From DASYXZ01 sp035308965 (lineage in GTDB: Bacteria; Acidobacteriota; Terriglobia; UBA7540), in NCBI GenBank assembly GCA_035308965.1, contig DATGFN010000006.1, forward strand, positions 124,001 through 188,000: DNA of 64,000 bases. The letters run 5' to 3'. The position numbers were made by a program, and so were the translations under genes. A model generated the notes under the pieces. It was not told the origin of the DNA. It made no database searches and saw only the letters and a list, made by a program, of their open reading frames with translations. This document shows, piece after piece, positions 1 to 8,900 of the stretch. Within the stretch, counting starts at the first letter, position 1. Every line of letters begins with the position of its first letter.

Positions 1-1
1 C

Positions 2-316
2 TGCATGAAGGAGGCACCGGGACTGGTCGCACTGCAAAATGAGTTTTCCACTCGCGGCTTGACGATTGTGGGCGCGAACGCCGATAGGGTATTGGGCCTG
101 AGCTACGATGATGATATCCGGCAGCGGTACATCAAGGATGAAAAGATCAGTTTTCCGGTTGTCCACTGGACAAAGGAGAGTGATTCGGCGTACGGTAACA
201 TTTCAATTTTCCCCACTTTGTTCCTGATCGACGGAAAAGGCATGATCACCCATCACTGGGTTGGCTATGTGAAACCGGAAGAAATGCGGAAAGCAATTTC
301 GGAAACAGTCAAGTGA
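2..316 (+). CDS. TlpA/ResA-like thioredoxin-fold protein, 3' part only
   Basis: The reading frame enters from the left edge. The first full codon, TGC at 2-4, is followed by M-K-E-A-P-G-L, which fits the second Cys of a CxxC redox centre (C-x3-APxL) in TlpA/ResA proteins. The remaining ~103 residues carry the fold's later elements, including the cis-proline region 'SIFPTLFLIDGKG' and a C-terminal helix 'VKPEEMRKAISET'. Such proteins are usually exported thiol-disulfide reductases that keep cytochrome c or other envelope thiols reduced. The ATG at 5 is internal, not the start. The first CxxC Cys and any signal peptide lie outside the window, so activity cannot be judged here. Confidence 0.8.
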   Translation, partial: CMKEAPGLVALQNEFSTRGLTIVGANADRVLGLSYDDDIRQRYIKDEKISFPVVHWTKESDSAYGNISIFPTLFLIDGKGMITHHWVGYVKPEEMRKAISETVK

Positions 317-412
317 TCGCCGGCCTTGTATTTCCGGACGGCTGGTCACGGCATGCAAGCCGGTAGGCGAAAAGACGATCGATTCCACTCTAGGAAATTA
401 AAGGAGGACCCC

Positions 413-922
413 ATGAAATCCATTCGGTATTTCGCTGCCATTCTAATTGCGCTCGCCGGTTCGTCCAGCCTTCTGCTGGCGCACGGCAACGAACACGGCT
501 CAGCCAAAGCAACCATCGGCGCCACCAAGGTTTCCATCGATTTTGCCCGCCCAATGCTCAAGGGCCGCGACGTGATGAAGCTGATCCATCCCGGAGACCT
601 TTGGCGGCTGGGCGCCGATGTTCCCACCACCATCGAAACCGATGGCGACCTTGATTTCGGCGGAACCCGCCTGCCCAAGGGCAAGTATTTCCTGATGGCC
701 CGTTTTGTGGAGCCCGGAAAGTGGACCTTGGTAGTGTCGAGCAAAGAACGCCGCGCCTATGAGCCCAACGCCAAACTGGCGGAAGTTCCCATGGAAGTCG
801 AAGAGGGGCAAACTCCTGTGGACGCGATGGACATTCAACTTACCAACAAGGGTGGACGCGGCGACATCGAAATTGCCTGGGGAACGTTCAAGCTCACGGC
901 GTCCTTCGCTCCGGCTAAGTGA
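413..922 (+). CDS. DUF2911 family exported protein
   Basis: 169 residues. The start at 413 is set by a strong ribosome site, AAAGGAGG, 5-6 bases upstream. The N-terminus is a signal peptide (MKSIRYFAAILIALAGSSS..LLLAHG). The mature part has the typical DUF2911 layout: an early 'DFARPMLKGRD' motif, 'LWRLGADVPTTIETD', 'LPKGKYFLMA' and a late 'IEIAWGTFKLTA' strand. The family is common in Bacteroidota and Acidobacteriota and has no established function. It follows the thioredoxin-like gene by about 100 bases on the same strand and could be co-transcribed with it. The family assignment rests on motifs recognised by eye. Confidence 0.8.
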   Translation: MKSIRYFAAILIALAGSSSLLLAHGNEHGSAKATIGATKVSIDFARPMLKGRDVMKLIHPGDLWRLGADVPTTIETDGDLDFGGTRLPKGKYFLMARFVEPGKWTLVVSSKERRAYEPNAKLAEVPMEVEEGQTPVDAMDIQLTNKGGRGDIEIAWGTFKLTASFAPAK

Positions 923-963
923 GCGGGGCGTTGGGGTATGTTTCTGCACGGCGCTGCGGTAGC

Positions 964-1128
964 AGTTTGGGCGGACCCCGTAGCGCAGACCGCTCGCCGC
1001 GGCGAGTCTGCGGCCTCTCCATATCGCATGATATTGAATAATTCTTATGCATGTATTGCTACTCTTTATGATATCCCTCGCAAGCTGTGCGACAGAAGGA
1101 ACGCGGACCGCAAGACCGGCGGTCCGCG
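964..1128. repeat. Two hairpin-forming palindromes between genes
   Basis: The 249-base gap between the DUF2911 and PIG-L genes holds two inverted repeats. Around 979-1010 the sequence CGCAGAC-CGCTCGCC is followed by GGCGAG-TCTGCG. At 1107-1126 GCGGACCGC faces GCGGTCCGC around a 6-base loop. Neither has a T-run, so neither is a clear intrinsic terminator. They resemble the short palindromes scattered through other gaps of this window. Confidence 0.55.
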
Positions 1129-1171
1129 CTGCCCTGTTCCCCGCCCTATCCACCGAGTAGTCTGAATCCCA

Positions 1172-1951
1172 ATGATGGCCCAGCCCACCAGCGTGCTCGC
1201 CATATTCGCCCATCCCGATGACGCGGAATTTCTTTGCGCGGGGACACTAGCCCTTTTAGCCGAACGCGGCGCGAAGGTTTATATCGCCACCATGACCGCG
1301 GGTGATTGCGGCAGCACGATTCTGTCCGCTGCCAAAATCAGCCGCATCCGCCGTGGCGAGGCGGAACGCGCCGCTCAGTTGATTGGAGCGAGTTATTCCT
1401 GCCTGGGCCAAAAGGACTTGAACATTTTCTATGACCAACTGACGCTGGGGAAAGTGATGGAGACTGTGCGCGCACGCAACCCTTCCCTGGTGCTCACCCA
1501 TTCCCCGGTGGATTACATGGTGGACCACGAGACCACCAGCCGCCTTTGCCAGACCGCCTGCTTCGGCGCTATGGCCCCCAACTTCCGAACCGGAGGCCGC
1601 CGCAAAGCAAAGTCCCTGCGCGCCGTCCCTCATCTTTACTATGCCGATCCCTTCGGAGGGCGCGACATCCTGGGGAATGAAATTGCGTCCGGCGTCTTCG
1701 TGGACATCAGGAATACTTTATCCAAGAAGGAGCAGATGCTGGCCTGCCACGAAAGTCAGCGCGCCTTCCTAAGCGCTCAACAGGGAATTTCCGATACGGG
1801 CGTCATGATGAGATCCATGGCCGAGCGCGCGGGCAAAATTTCCGGCCTGGGATTGGCGGAAGGATTCCGCCAGCATCTGGGCCAGGGTTTCCCCCAAGGG
1901 AATTTATTGGCCCAACTTCTGGGCGAGATGGTCCATCCTGCCCGAATTTAG
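1172..1951 (+). CDS. PIG-L/LmbE family zinc deacetylase
   Basis: 259 residues with the PIG-L (LmbE) metal site: A13-H-P-D-D-A-E-F near the N-terminus (H14, D17) and a second motif 'HSPVDYMVDH' at 110-119 supplying the other zinc histidine. Family members remove acetyl groups from N-acetylglucosaminyl compounds, for example in bacillithiol (BshB) or mycothiol synthesis, or from glycolipids. The substrate here is unknown, since no thiol-synthesis partner gene lies nearby. Two ATG codons (1172, 1175) are adjacent and neither has a clear Shine-Dalgarno sequence. No signal peptide is seen, so the protein is probably cytosolic. Confidence 0.85.
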   Translation: MMAQPTSVLAIFAHPDDAEFLCAGTLALLAERGAKVYIATMTAGDCGSTILSAAKISRIRRGEAERAAQLIGASYSCLGQKDLNIFYDQLTLGKVMETVRARNPSLVLTHSPVDYMVDHETTSRLCQTACFGAMAPNFRTGGRRKAKSLRAVPHLYYADPFGGRDILGNEIASGVFVDIRNTLSKKEQMLACHESQRAFLSAQQGISDTGVMMRSMAERAGKISGLGLAEGFRQHLGQGFPQGNLLAQLLGEMVHPARI

Positions 1952-2056
1952 ATTGCCATCCATCTCCATTTTCGTGTTTTGTCTCGCTTCGAGGTATAAC
2001 TATTTAACTTATGATCCAGTTGCTTCAATGCCCAGATGGAAGCGGGTCGGGTTGGC

Positions 2057-2128
2057 GTAGAGGCGGACCGGGGACCCCACATGGCGAGCCCCAAAGCACG
2101 ACCTGGGGTCCCCGCAACTCGCCCCTGC
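2057..2128 (-). repeat. Dispersed ~72-bp TIR element, copy 1 (inverted)
   Basis: The ends are GTAGAGGCG and CGCCCCTGC. Read on the minus strand, the core GGACCCCAGGTCGTGCTT-TGGGGCTCGCCATGTGG matches copies at 42732-42802 and 47490-47561 almost base for base. It lies in the gap before the Omp85 gene and encodes nothing credible. The rest of the gap (1952-2348) holds only the possible -10 box noted separately. Confidence 0.85.
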
Positions 2129-2188
2129 AAAACCGGATTGACCCAGCACCGATCTCCACGGTTTGCACCCAACCCGAAAGAACCGAAG

Positions 2189-2194
2189 TATAAT
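2189..2194 (+). promoter_or_regulatory. Possible -10 box (TATAAT) before the Omp85 gene
   Basis: A perfect TATAAT hexamer lies 155 bases upstream of the preferred Omp85 start. The nearest -35-like hexamer (TTGCAC, 2163-2168) is 20 bases away, which is longer than ideal. This is suggestive only. Confidence 0.3.
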
Positions 2195-2348
2195 GAGAGT
2201 TTGGTACCACGCGGCGCAATTCGATGGAGCAAATGCCAGGATCTTGAGACGAAATTTAAAACTGGAATTCAGGATATTTCGCGTTCTCCATTCCACGAGT
2301 TTCCTTCAGGACCGCGGTGGATTGCTTCGCGACGCATTTCTCCAAGCG

Positions 2349-5264
2349 ATGGCGCGGGTCCTGGCGGGACTCGTCTTCTTAACATTTACTTTAAGCTCTG
2401 CTGCCGCGGCTGACACTTTGCCCTGGGGCAGCCCGGTGGTTGGAATCCGCCTGGAAGGCGACGTTCCGGTCAACATCGAGAATTTTTCCGACGAAATCGT
2501 TCAAAAAGTGGGAGAACCGCTGGACCGGGGCAAAATCCGCGACAGCCTTAAGAACCTTTTTGCCACAGGCCGGTTTCTGGAATTGCGCGCGGACGCCCAA
2601 CAAAAGGGGGAAGGAGTAGAAGTTATTTTTGTTTGCCGGGTTCAATTCTTCGTCGGTGTTGTTAAGGTCGAAGGAGCACCTCGATCTTTTGAACCAGTCA
2701 GTCTGGCAAACACCGCGCGCCTGCGATTGGGCCAACCTCTGGAGGATGAAGACATCAAGAAGGCCAGCCAGCACTTGGCGGCGACGCTGGCCGGAGATGG
2801 ATATTACGATGCCAAAATTACTAACGTCATCATGCGCCAGGGGGAAAGCCAGGAAACGGAGGTTCACTTCACAATCCACCCTGGCCCGCCCGCCGTGCTC
2901 GGCAAAGTCGAAATTCAAGGCCATCCGGAAGTACCTCCACAGCGCCTCACCATCGTCGCCCGCTGGCACACCGGCCGCCCCTTGACATCCACCAAGCTCG
3001 AACGCGGCCTGCTTAGAATTCACCAGTATTATCAGAAAATAGGGCGCCTTCAAGCGTATACCAACGTTCAAGGGCGCAACTACGACCGTGCTCATCACAG
3101 CGAGACGGTTACTCTCCAAGTTGAAGCCGGCCCCATCGTAAAAATACGCATCGTTGGCGCCCACATTTCCCTTGGAAACCTTAAGCAACTTCTGCCCATG
3201 TACTCCGAAGGAGTGACGGATGACTTTGCTCTGCAACAAGGTGAACGGAATTTGGTGGATTACTTCCAGCGTAAAGGTTTCTTTTCCGCTCAAGCCAAAG
3301 GCGAACGCAAAGTTCTGCCCGGTTCGGGGGAAATTGACCTTACCTTCCACGTGACTCCCGGATCCGGCGGAGAGTTTGAAGGATATGCGTTCAAAGGCAA
3401 CAAGTACATCGATGACTCGCACCTCATCCCTCTTCTCACTTTGCAATCGAGAGATTTTCCATTCGTAAGGAAAGGGTCATTTAGCCAATCCGAGCTTGAC
3501 CATGACGTGGCGGCTTTGAAAGCGTATTACCTTGGCGAGGGATTTCCGGATGCAAAAGTAAACCCTGGAGTTGATCGGAATTACGGAGGTTCGCCCAATC
3601 ATTTGTTTGTCACTTTCAATATTGAAGAAGGCGCTCGCTTGCACGTGGGGCATTTGACGCTTCGAGGCGTGGACCCGGACATGTCCGCGAAGATTGCATC
3701 CACCCTGAGCACCAAGTCCGGCCAACCTTATTCACCCACCCGCGCCCAGGCAAACCAGGAAGCGATTCTCCGATATCTTGGCGACCACGGTTACGCCCGC
3801 GCCCAGGCAACATGGAAAGCGTCGCCTCCCTCCCCGGAACGAGATGTTGACCTGGAATACGAAATCCAGCCCGGCACCCAGGAAAGAATTCAGCGCGTCA
3901 TCCTGATGGGGAATGAGCATACTCGAGAGAAAATTATTCGCCGCTTCGTTCCGTTTAAGACCGGCGAACCGTTGCGGCAAAGTGATGTCTACGAATCCCA
4001 GAGGAAACTTTACGACCTCGGAATATTCAACCAGGTGCAGATTGCGCCCCAGGACCCCCAAAGCCCGGAAACACAGAAAACCGTCCTGGTCAGGCTGGAA
4101 GAAAGCCGCCGGTGGACCCTGGGATATGGCGGCGGGATCGAATTCCAGCGACTGGGAAGCAATGAGCCTCAAGGACAGTTTAAGTTCGGCCCGCGCGCGC
4201 TTTTGGAAGTGTCCCGCCTGAATGTGGGCGGTCGCGCGCAAACTTTTACCATCCGCGGGCAGCTTTCCAATTTGGAAACGAGCGCCGGGACTAGTTACTT
4301 GATCCAGCATTTGCCGGCGCGCGAGGATCTGAGCTTACGGTTCAGCGGCCTATACGACCGCAGCCGCGACGTCGAAACTTTCTCGGCACAGCGGGCTGAG
4401 TTTTCCGTGAGCCTGGAGAAACGCTACAGCCCTTCCACCCTGCTACTGTTGCATTACACCTATAGAAACGTGCGCGTGGATGCTTCGACTCTGCACATTT
4501 CCCCCGAGGAGATTCCTCTGTTGAGCCGTCCGGCGCGCATTGGGATGTTGGGGATGACCTATATCAATGATCACCGCGACAACCCCGCTGACGCGACCAA
4601 AGGCTCATATTCCCTTCTGGACGGGGGCGTATCGGTTGACCAGTTTGGATCACAAGCAAATTTTCTGCGTTTTTCAGGCCAGAATTCCACCTATTACGCA
4701 CTCGGGAAACACTTGACCTTTGCCCGCAACACGCGAGTGGGGGTGGAATCTCCGTTTGGCTCATTAGAGCGGGTTGTCATTCCAGCCACAGCGACGGAAG
4801 CGCAGCAGGTGGTATTCACGCACGACATTCCCCTGCCGGAGCGGTTCTTCATGGGGGGCAGCGAGTCCGAACGCGGCTTTTCAATCAATCAGGCAGGTCC
4901 ACGCGATCCACTTACGGGATTTCCGGTGGGAGGAAACGCGTTGTTCCTGAACTCTTCCGAGCTTCGAATTCGGGTGGAGGAAAACCGGCTTGGCTTTGTG
5001 CTTTTTCATGATTTCGGGAATGTGTACATCAGCGCGCGCCGGATGCGCGTGCTTAAGGTTGATCAGAATTCGCCCACGGATCTTGACTACACATCCCACG
5101 CCATAGGTTTGGGCGTTCGCTACAGGACGCCGATCGGGCCGCTCAGGGTCGACGTCGGATATAATTTAAATCCTCCGCGTTTTCAATTGCAGGTCCCGGG
5201 CGGATTGGGGGTGAGCCAGCTATCACACGTTCAGTTCTTCCTAGGCATTGGGCAAACATTCTGA
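2349..5264 (+). CDS. Omp85-family outer membrane protein with about seven POTRA domains (BamA/TamA-like)
   Basis: 971 residues from the ATG at 2349. I chose this start because it opens a clean signal peptide (MARVLAGLVFLTFTLSSAAAA). The open frame reaches back to a TTG at 2163, but that would put 62 residues before the signal. After the signal come seven POTRA-like units, each beginning with an 'hxhxG' strand and ending 'hxhxhxxG'. The first strands read IRLEGD, VVKVEG, KVEIQG, KIRIVG, GYAFKG, HLTLRG and RVILMG. The last ~380 residues are the beta-barrel, with an 'ESERGF' loop-6 motif and an aromatic end (..GIGQTF). Omp85 proteins insert or translocate beta-barrel proteins. Coupling to a downstream tamB suggests a TamA-type role, though seven POTRAs is more than TamA (3) or E. 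coli BamA (5). Confidence 0.88.
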   Translation: MARVLAGLVFLTFTLSSAAAADTLPWGSPVVGIRLEGDVPVNIENFSDEIVQKVGEPLDRGKIRDSLKNLFATGRFLELRADAQQKGEGVEVIFVCRVQFFVGVVKVEGAPRSFEPVSLANTARLRLGQPLEDEDIKKASQHLAATLAGDGYYDAKITNVIMRQGESQETEVHFTIHPGPPAVLGKVEIQGHPEVPPQRLTIVARWHTGRPLTSTKLERGLLRIHQYYQKIGRLQAYTNVQGRNYDRAHHSETVTLQVEAGPIVKIRIVGAHISLGNLKQLLPMYSEGVTDDFALQQGERNLVDYFQRKGFFSAQAKGERKVLPGSGEIDLTFHVTPGSGGEFEGYAFKGNKYIDDSHLIPLLTLQSRDFPFVRKGSFSQSELDHDVAALKAYYLGEGFPDAKVNPGVDRNYGGSPNHLFVTFNIEEGARLHVGHLTLRGVDPDMSAKIASTLSTKSGQPYSPTRAQANQEAILRYLGDHGYARAQATWKASPPSPERDVDLEYEIQPGTQERIQRVILMGNEHTREKIIRRFVPFKTGEPLRQSDVYESQRKLYDLGIFNQVQIAPQDPQSPETQKTVLVRLEESRRWTLGYGGGIEFQRLGSNEPQGQFKFGPRALLEVSRLNVGGRAQTFTIRGQLSNLETSAGTSYLIQHLPAREDLSLRFSGLYDRSRDVETFSAQRAEFSVSLEKRYSPSTLLLLHYTYRNVRVDASTLHISPEEIPLLSRPARIGMLGMTYINDHRDNPADATKGSYSLLDGGVSVDQFGSQANFLRFSGQNSTYYALGKHLTFARNTRVGVESPFGSLERVVIPATATEAQQVVFTHDIPLPERFFMGGSESERGFSINQAGPRDPLTGFPVGGNALFLNSSELRIRVEENRLGFVLFHDFGNVYISARRMRVLKVDQNSPTDLDYTSHAIGLGVRYRTPIGPLRVDVGYNLNPPRFQLQVPGGLGVSQLSHVQFFLGIGQTF

Positions 5265-5917
5265 TGGGGATTTCATTGTCGCTTCAGGTTCAGGGGGGAG
5301 CGGGAGCCCAGAAAACAGCATCCCATGAACTCTTGGACGAAGTGGTGGCGTCGGTGGACAATCACGCCATTACCCGGAGCGATCTTGAGAATGCTTATGG
5401 ATTTGAGCTCTTTCTGAACGGGCAAGCCAACGCAGCTCCTCCCGACCGCACTGCGCTGATCACTATGCGAGACCATTTGGTTGACCAAATTTTGCTTTTG
5501 GCAGAGGCGGACGTGGAGGGCATCACGGAAGGTGATTTCGAAGAGTCGCCGCCCGAAGCGCTCGCCAGTATTCGCAAGAAATTTAAAAGCGAAGATGCAT
5601 TTCAGGCTGCGCTACACTCGCTGGGCTTGAACGAGGCTGAGGCGTTGGAGCGGCTGCGCGATCGCCAGCGTATTTTGAGCCTTATTGATAATCGTTTGCG
5701 CCCACAGGCACGGATCGAACCTCCTGATATTGAAACGTATTACAAAAACACGTTCGTCCCTGAATTAGCGAAGCGGAGCAGCACACCAGCGCCGCCGATA
5801 TCGGAAGTTGAGGACCAGATTCGCGAAGTTCTGACTCAAAAACGAATTGATGAACTGCTCTCGTCGTGGCTGGAAAATCTGAAAACGAGCCATCGAGTCA
5901 GTCTGCATTCCTTGTAA
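5264..5917 (+). CDS. SurA-N-like periplasmic chaperone without a PPIase domain
   Basis: 217 residues. The start overlaps the Omp85 stop in TGATG, which implies translational coupling. The N-terminal part 'DEVVASVDNHAITRSDLE' is the SurA/PpiD-type chaperone signature ('..iVAvVnd..IT.sDl..'). The following helices and the 'IEPPDIETYYKNTFVPE' linker are also as in SurA. The parvulin isomerase domain that normally follows is absent: the C-terminus goes straight to a last helix ('QIREVLTQKRIDELLSSWLENLK'). The N-terminus (MGISLSLQVQGGAGAQ) is a poor signal peptide. In-frame codons upstream would add hydrophobic residues but offer no standard start. I infer a holdase for barrel proteins delivered to the neighbouring assembly factors. 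Confidence 0.7.
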   Translation: MGISLSLQVQGGAGAQKTASHELLDEVVASVDNHAITRSDLENAYGFELFLNGQANAAPPDRTALITMRDHLVDQILLLAEADVEGITEGDFEESPPEALASIRKKFKSEDAFQAALHSLGLNEAEALERLRDRQRILSLIDNRLRPQARIEPPDIETYYKNTFVPELAKRSSTPAPPISEVEDQIREVLTQKRIDELLSSWLENLKTSHRVSLHSL

Positions 5918-5953
5918 GCGGGAGCCGGCGCGGTCCCGGCCCGGGAAGGTCTC

Positions 5954-8900
5954 TTGGCATCGAGGTGGTTCCGTAAAATTAATTACGCGGTCATGATCCT
6001 GGGCGGGCTTGTGCTGGCCGCATACCTGGTCATGAGCACGCCCTGGTTTCGCCGCAAAGTTGAACAGCGCGTGATCACCGAGGTGGAACAGGTTACGGGG
6101 GGTCGCGTCGAGGTACGCCAGTTCACTTTCAGTCCGCTGATTTTTCAAGTAACCCTGCACGGATTTGTTCTGCATGGAACCGAAAATTCAGCGGCGCCGC
6201 CGCTTTTTTCCGCGGACACCGTGGTGCTCGGAATCAATCCCGCCGCCCTCTATCGCCAGGACGCAAATCTGCGCTACCTTGCATGGGAAAACGCCGCATT
6301 GCACTTGCAGGCCAATGCTGACGGTTCAAGCAATGTTCCGGGCCCCGCGGTGCCTCCTTCCTCTGGAACTGCGCTTCATAATATCCTGGACATATCCATA
6401 CGCAGCATAACGTTTCTCCATACAGATATCTTCTTCAACGATCGAAAGCTTCCACTCGACCTTAAGGCCAGCGACGCATCCTTCCATGTGGCCGGGAACT
6501 TGTTGCACCACTTCAAGGGAAACTTTTCGTCACCCCAATTGACGGCGGAGGGTTCCGGGTGGACGCTTCCCGCCACCACCCTCGCGGCCCAGTTTCATTT
6601 TTCGCGGACCGATTTCGCGCTCGATTCGCTGACTTGCCGTTCTTCGGGTTTGGATGCAAAAGGTTCGCTTACGCTTCAAACGCTCCCTGCCCTGCAAGCC
6701 AACATCAGCTATAACGCCACCGGGGATTTCCCCGCACTTGCTCAAGCTCTGCACTTTCATAGCGCGGGATCGGGCAAATTTTCTCTCCAAGGCGGCGCCG
6801 CCTATGGAAAAAATGGTTGGACAGTTCAAGGACAAGTCCAGGGGCGCCAAGTTACCATCCCCACGGCCGCGACCCGGCTCGAACGAGTCGACTTTTCGAC
6901 GAACTTTTCGGGCGCTGGCCATCTCCTCTCCATTTCAAATTTCAATGTTTCCGCACTGGGCGGAACGGCCCTCGGTTCGTGCAAAATATCCTTCGAAGAT
7001 CCGGCGCCGGCGTTTTCCTTGCGCGCCCAGATTCGCGGCTTCGATATGGATGAATCGTTAAAAGTCTCTCCGGGCCTTCATACCATTTCCACCCACATGC
7101 CTCCGGCAGCCGGCGTTCAGGGCACTTTGAATGCGTCGTGGAAAGGCTTCTTCAATAATTTTAGATCGGATTTCGCCCTCACATTCGATGCGAAAACCCA
7201 AGCCCCGCCGGGCGCGGTACCCGTCTCCGGCCTGGCGCGCGGCACGGCCACGTTGGACGGCGAATTCCGGGTAAATTTCCAGGAGGCCAGATTTCAAACT
7301 CCCCATTCATCCGTCATCGCCGAAGGGATGGTGGGGGAAACGGATTCAAACCTCGCCGTACAGTTCAGCACTTCCGATTACGAGGAATGGCGGCGGGTGG
7401 CGGAATTTCTTGCGCAGGCTCAGGAGCCCATTCCATTGACGCTGAAGTCCGAGGCGACTTTTAAAGGAACCATCACCGGTCCCGTCACTTCTACGGACAT
7501 TCGCGGCAGGGTTGATTCTGGCCAATTCACTTATCGCGGATGGGATTGGGATAGTTTCTCCGGCAGTGTGGGGGCAACGCGGACCTACGTGGAAATTACA
7601 TCCGGGCGGCTGCGTCGCGGGAATTCATTGTTGGTGGTGGATGCCTCCGCCCACCTTAAGGATTGGGTACTTGACCCGAACGCGCCCGCGCAAATTGTGG
7701 CCAGCGCCCAGCGTACTTCCATTGAAGGCGTGCAAACCGCTCTGCGCCTCTCGTATCCCGTGAAGGGTGATTTAACCGGAGATATCCACCTGGTTGGGAC
7801 TCCCGCCAATCTTGCCGGCTCCGGACAATTTCGCATCGAGCGCGGCCAGGTGTACCGCGAGACTTTTGATTCCTTCTCCGGCAAGATTCGGGCCGCAGCC
7901 GCCCAGTGGAGCGTGGACGATATTCAAGTGGCCAAAGGGTCTCTCCGGCTCACCGGCCTGGCACAGTACAATTCGGAGAAGAAGAATTTCTCCGTTGAGC
8001 TCCATGCGCGCGACTTTACAACTACCGACCTCAGGGCATTGGCCCAGTCTGAAAACGTTGCGCCAACCGCGAGCGAGGTTGAAATCGGGACTTCAAGTTT
8101 CGACCTTCGAGGGCATGGATCGTTTGAGAATGTCGTGCTGAATTCCACCCTGGACGTTCCCGATTTCAAACTGCGCGGGATGGCCATCGGCAAGCTTCAC
8201 GCTCAATTGGATTGGGAAAATCAGAAACTACAGGTGCAGCTCGAAAGCCAGGGCGAAGGCGGGAGCGTGCACCTATCCGGAGCTGCCCAAACCCAGCGCG
8301 AGTGGCCGGCTGAGCTGGATGGCGAGTACACGGGATTTCACGCCGACCCCTGGATTCGCCTGGTCTCAGGTAGTAAATTGAATGGAAACGTCACCGCCAC
8401 CGGCTCGTTGAAAATCAAGGGGCCGTTGAAGAATCTTAAAGCGCTGGAGATTTCCGGCCAGACAACGAAACTTGAAATTCGAATTGCGGATATGGCCTGG
8501 ACGAACTCCGGTCCCATCGACCTTCAATACTCGCAGCGGGTCCTGACCGCCCGCGCTTTTCAAATGAACGGACCATCCACCAACCTCGCCATTGAAGGCT
8601 CTATTCGCTTTGCCGATTCGCCCAGGCTCACTGTTGGCGTCCACGGGGAAACCGACAACACGTTGCTCAGCCTGCTCGACCCGGCCCTTCACGCCACCGG
8701 CCGGTCCGAACTCGACCTTCGCCTCAATGGCAATTTGGCGCACCCCGTCCTGGCCGGCGCGCTTAAGGTGCATGACCTCAACCTTGCATACGGCGATTAT
8801 CCATTTCACATCTCCGGCTTAAACGGCGACATTGAGTTGCTGGGGGATCGGGCCATCGCAAAATCCCTCAAGGGACAAGTGGGTGGAGGGATTGCCACAC

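Noticed and set aside
500..1213. 237-codon open frame on the minus strand over DUF2911
   Set aside because: It lies antisense to a gene with a good ribosome site and signal peptide, has no family motif, and is rich in Arg/Gly/His as expected from reading a coding strand backwards.
2163..2348. 62-residue N-terminal extension of the Omp85 protein from TTG 2163
   Set aside because: It would bury the signal peptide 62 residues into the chain. The extension has no export or family feature, and the codons overlap a TATAAT box.
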